The translations under genes and the position numbers were made by a program. DNA of 5,640 nt from Actinomycetota bacterium. GTDB taxonomy: Bacteria > Actinomycetota > Thermoleophilia > UBA2241. The notes under the pieces are model-generated. The model saw nothing but the letters and a program-made list of their open reading frames with translations. It ran no database searches and had not been told where the DNA came from. Location: the NCBI GenBank assembly GCA_003158705.1, contig PMKX01000103.1:1-5640 (forward strand), written 5' to 3'. Shown piece after piece: positions 5,243 to 5,640 of this stretch. Position 1 is the first letter of the stretch. The number at the start of each line of letters is the position of its first letter.

Positions 5243-5361
5243 GGCTGCACGCATGGCCCGGCGCCGGCACCGTCTCTGTCGGCGCGCCTCGGCCGTGAGC
5301 CCCCAGCCAGTGCGTTCGCGCATCGTTGGGGTTTTCGCGTTTCAGGAGAGGAGCGCCCGGC
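5243..5361 (+). promoter_or_regulatory. Structured 5' leader of the CoA-transferase gene (candidate cis-regulatory RNA, copy 2)
   Basis: Homologue of the leader at 4734-4621. Shared blocks include GCTGCA..CATGGC (5244-5257), GCCGGCACC.TCTCTG (5263-5278), GCCCCCAGC (5299-5307) and GGGGTTTTCG.GTT (5328-5341). Proposed fold: P1 GGCTG (5243-5247) with CGGCC (5290-5294), extendable by C5242-G5295; a hairpin CGGC (5265-5268)/GTCG (5278-5281) closing loop ACCGTCTCT (5269-5277); linker GTGAG; then a terminator-like hairpin and TTTT. Against copy 1, an A-U pair in P1 becomes G-C and other pairs change to compatible G-U, so structure is kept. AGGAGAGGAG (5344-5353) and the ATG follow. Ligand or trigger unknown. 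Confidence 0.6.
5301..5335 (+). terminator. Terminator-like hairpin in the CoA-transferase leader (possible attenuator)
   Basis: CCCCAGC (5301-5307) pairs with GTTGGGG (5325-5331), with one G-U pair. An inner TGCG/CGCA stem (5311-5314, 5319-5322) is capped by the stable TTCG tetraloop. TTTT (5332-5335) follows. Outer stem length, internal-loop asymmetry, a 4-bp inner stem and the U tract match the hairpin at 4676-4641, although the inner stem and loop sequences differ. Confidence 0.55.
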
Positions 5362-5640
5362 ATGAGCACCTATCCCGCTCTCCACGACAAGCTGATGACG
5401 CTCGGCGAGGCAGTGAGCCGCTTCGTCGGCGACGGCGCCCAAGTCGCCCTGGGCGGCTTCACCATCAACCGCAATCCGATGGCGCTGGTCTACGAGGTGG
5501 CGCGCCAGAAGAAGCGCGACCTGCACCTCGTGTGCCACTCCAACGGTCAGGCGCTCGACCTGCTGGTGGGCGCCGGCTGTGTGGGGCGCATCGAGATCGC
5601 CTACGGCGGCAACGGGCGCTTCGCCCCCACCTGCGTGCGC
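5362..5640 (+). CDS. CoA-transferase family I alpha subunit (glutaconate CoA-transferase type), 3' end cut by window
   Basis: First 93 codons of a subunit A CoA-transferase, which moves CoA between an acyl-CoA donor and a free carboxylic acid. The N-terminus resembles GctA: KLMTLGEAVSRFVGDGAQVALGG, then FTINRNPMALVYEVARQKKRDLHLV (the strand-turn-helix with GGFT..R.P), then an LDLLVGAG..GRIEIAYGGNG region. The full protein should be about 300 residues, and the catalytic glutamate would be on the beta subunit, probably encoded just beyond the edge. The ATG at 5362 is preceded by AGAGGAG (5347-5353), 8 nt away. Distinction from 3-oxoacid or other family I transferases needs the remainder. Its leader matches that of the acyl-CoA dehydrogenase operon, so the two are probably expressed under the same signal. 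Confidence 0.92.
   Translation, partial: MSTYPALHDKLMTLGEAVSRFVGDGAQVALGGFTINRNPMALVYEVARQKKRDLHLVCHSNGQALDLLVGAGCVGRIEIAYGGNGRFAPTCVR

Overview
The window is GC-rich bacterial DNA (roughly two thirds G+C by eye) with dense coding, GTG as well as ATG starts, clear purine-rich ribosome-binding sites and strong G/C-ending codon preference. These traits and the protein types suggest a high-GC organism that oxidises or reduces acyl-CoA compounds, perhaps an actinobacterium of the Thermoleophilia/Rubrobacter sort. The sequence has no taxonomic marker, so that placement is a guess.

Minus strand, read from 4620 down to 1: a five-gene operon encoding an acyl-CoA dehydrogenase, FixC (flavoprotein:quinone oxidoreductase), FixX (its ferredoxin-like partner), FixA/EtfB and FixB/EtfA. 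The last gene runs off the left edge and lacks only a short C-terminal tail. Together they form an electron path: acyl-CoA to the dehydrogenase FAD, to ETF (FixAB), to FixCX, to the quinone pool. A bifurcating arrangement is possible. The gene order is C-X-A-B, not the classical A-B-C-X.

From 4809 to 5180 (minus strand) lies a small gene for a DUF3870-type protein, followed by a tandem-hairpin terminator. At 5362 (plus strand) a family I CoA-transferase alpha subunit (glutaconate CoA-transferase type) begins and runs off the right edge. It is a plausible supplier of the acyl-CoA substrate.

The most striking feature is non-coding. The 5' leader of the acyl-CoA dehydrogenase/fix operon (about 4734 to 4621, minus) and the 5' leader of the CoA-transferase gene (about 5243 to 5361, plus) are homologous. 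They share a candidate -10 box, the 5' end of the RNA, a conserved core, a terminator-like hairpin with a U tract, and the lead-in to the ribosome-binding site. Both fold by hand into the same plan: a closing stem P1, a hairpin with the nearly invariant loop ACC(U/G)UCUCU, a 5-nt linker, then a 7-bp hairpin followed by UUUU just before the Shine-Dalgarno sequence. Several pairs differ between copies in ways that keep pairing. I do not recognise it as a known riboswitch class. It is a candidate new cis-regulatory RNA that would co-regulate the two transcription units of one acyl-CoA pathway; a duplicated DNA operator region is the main alternative.
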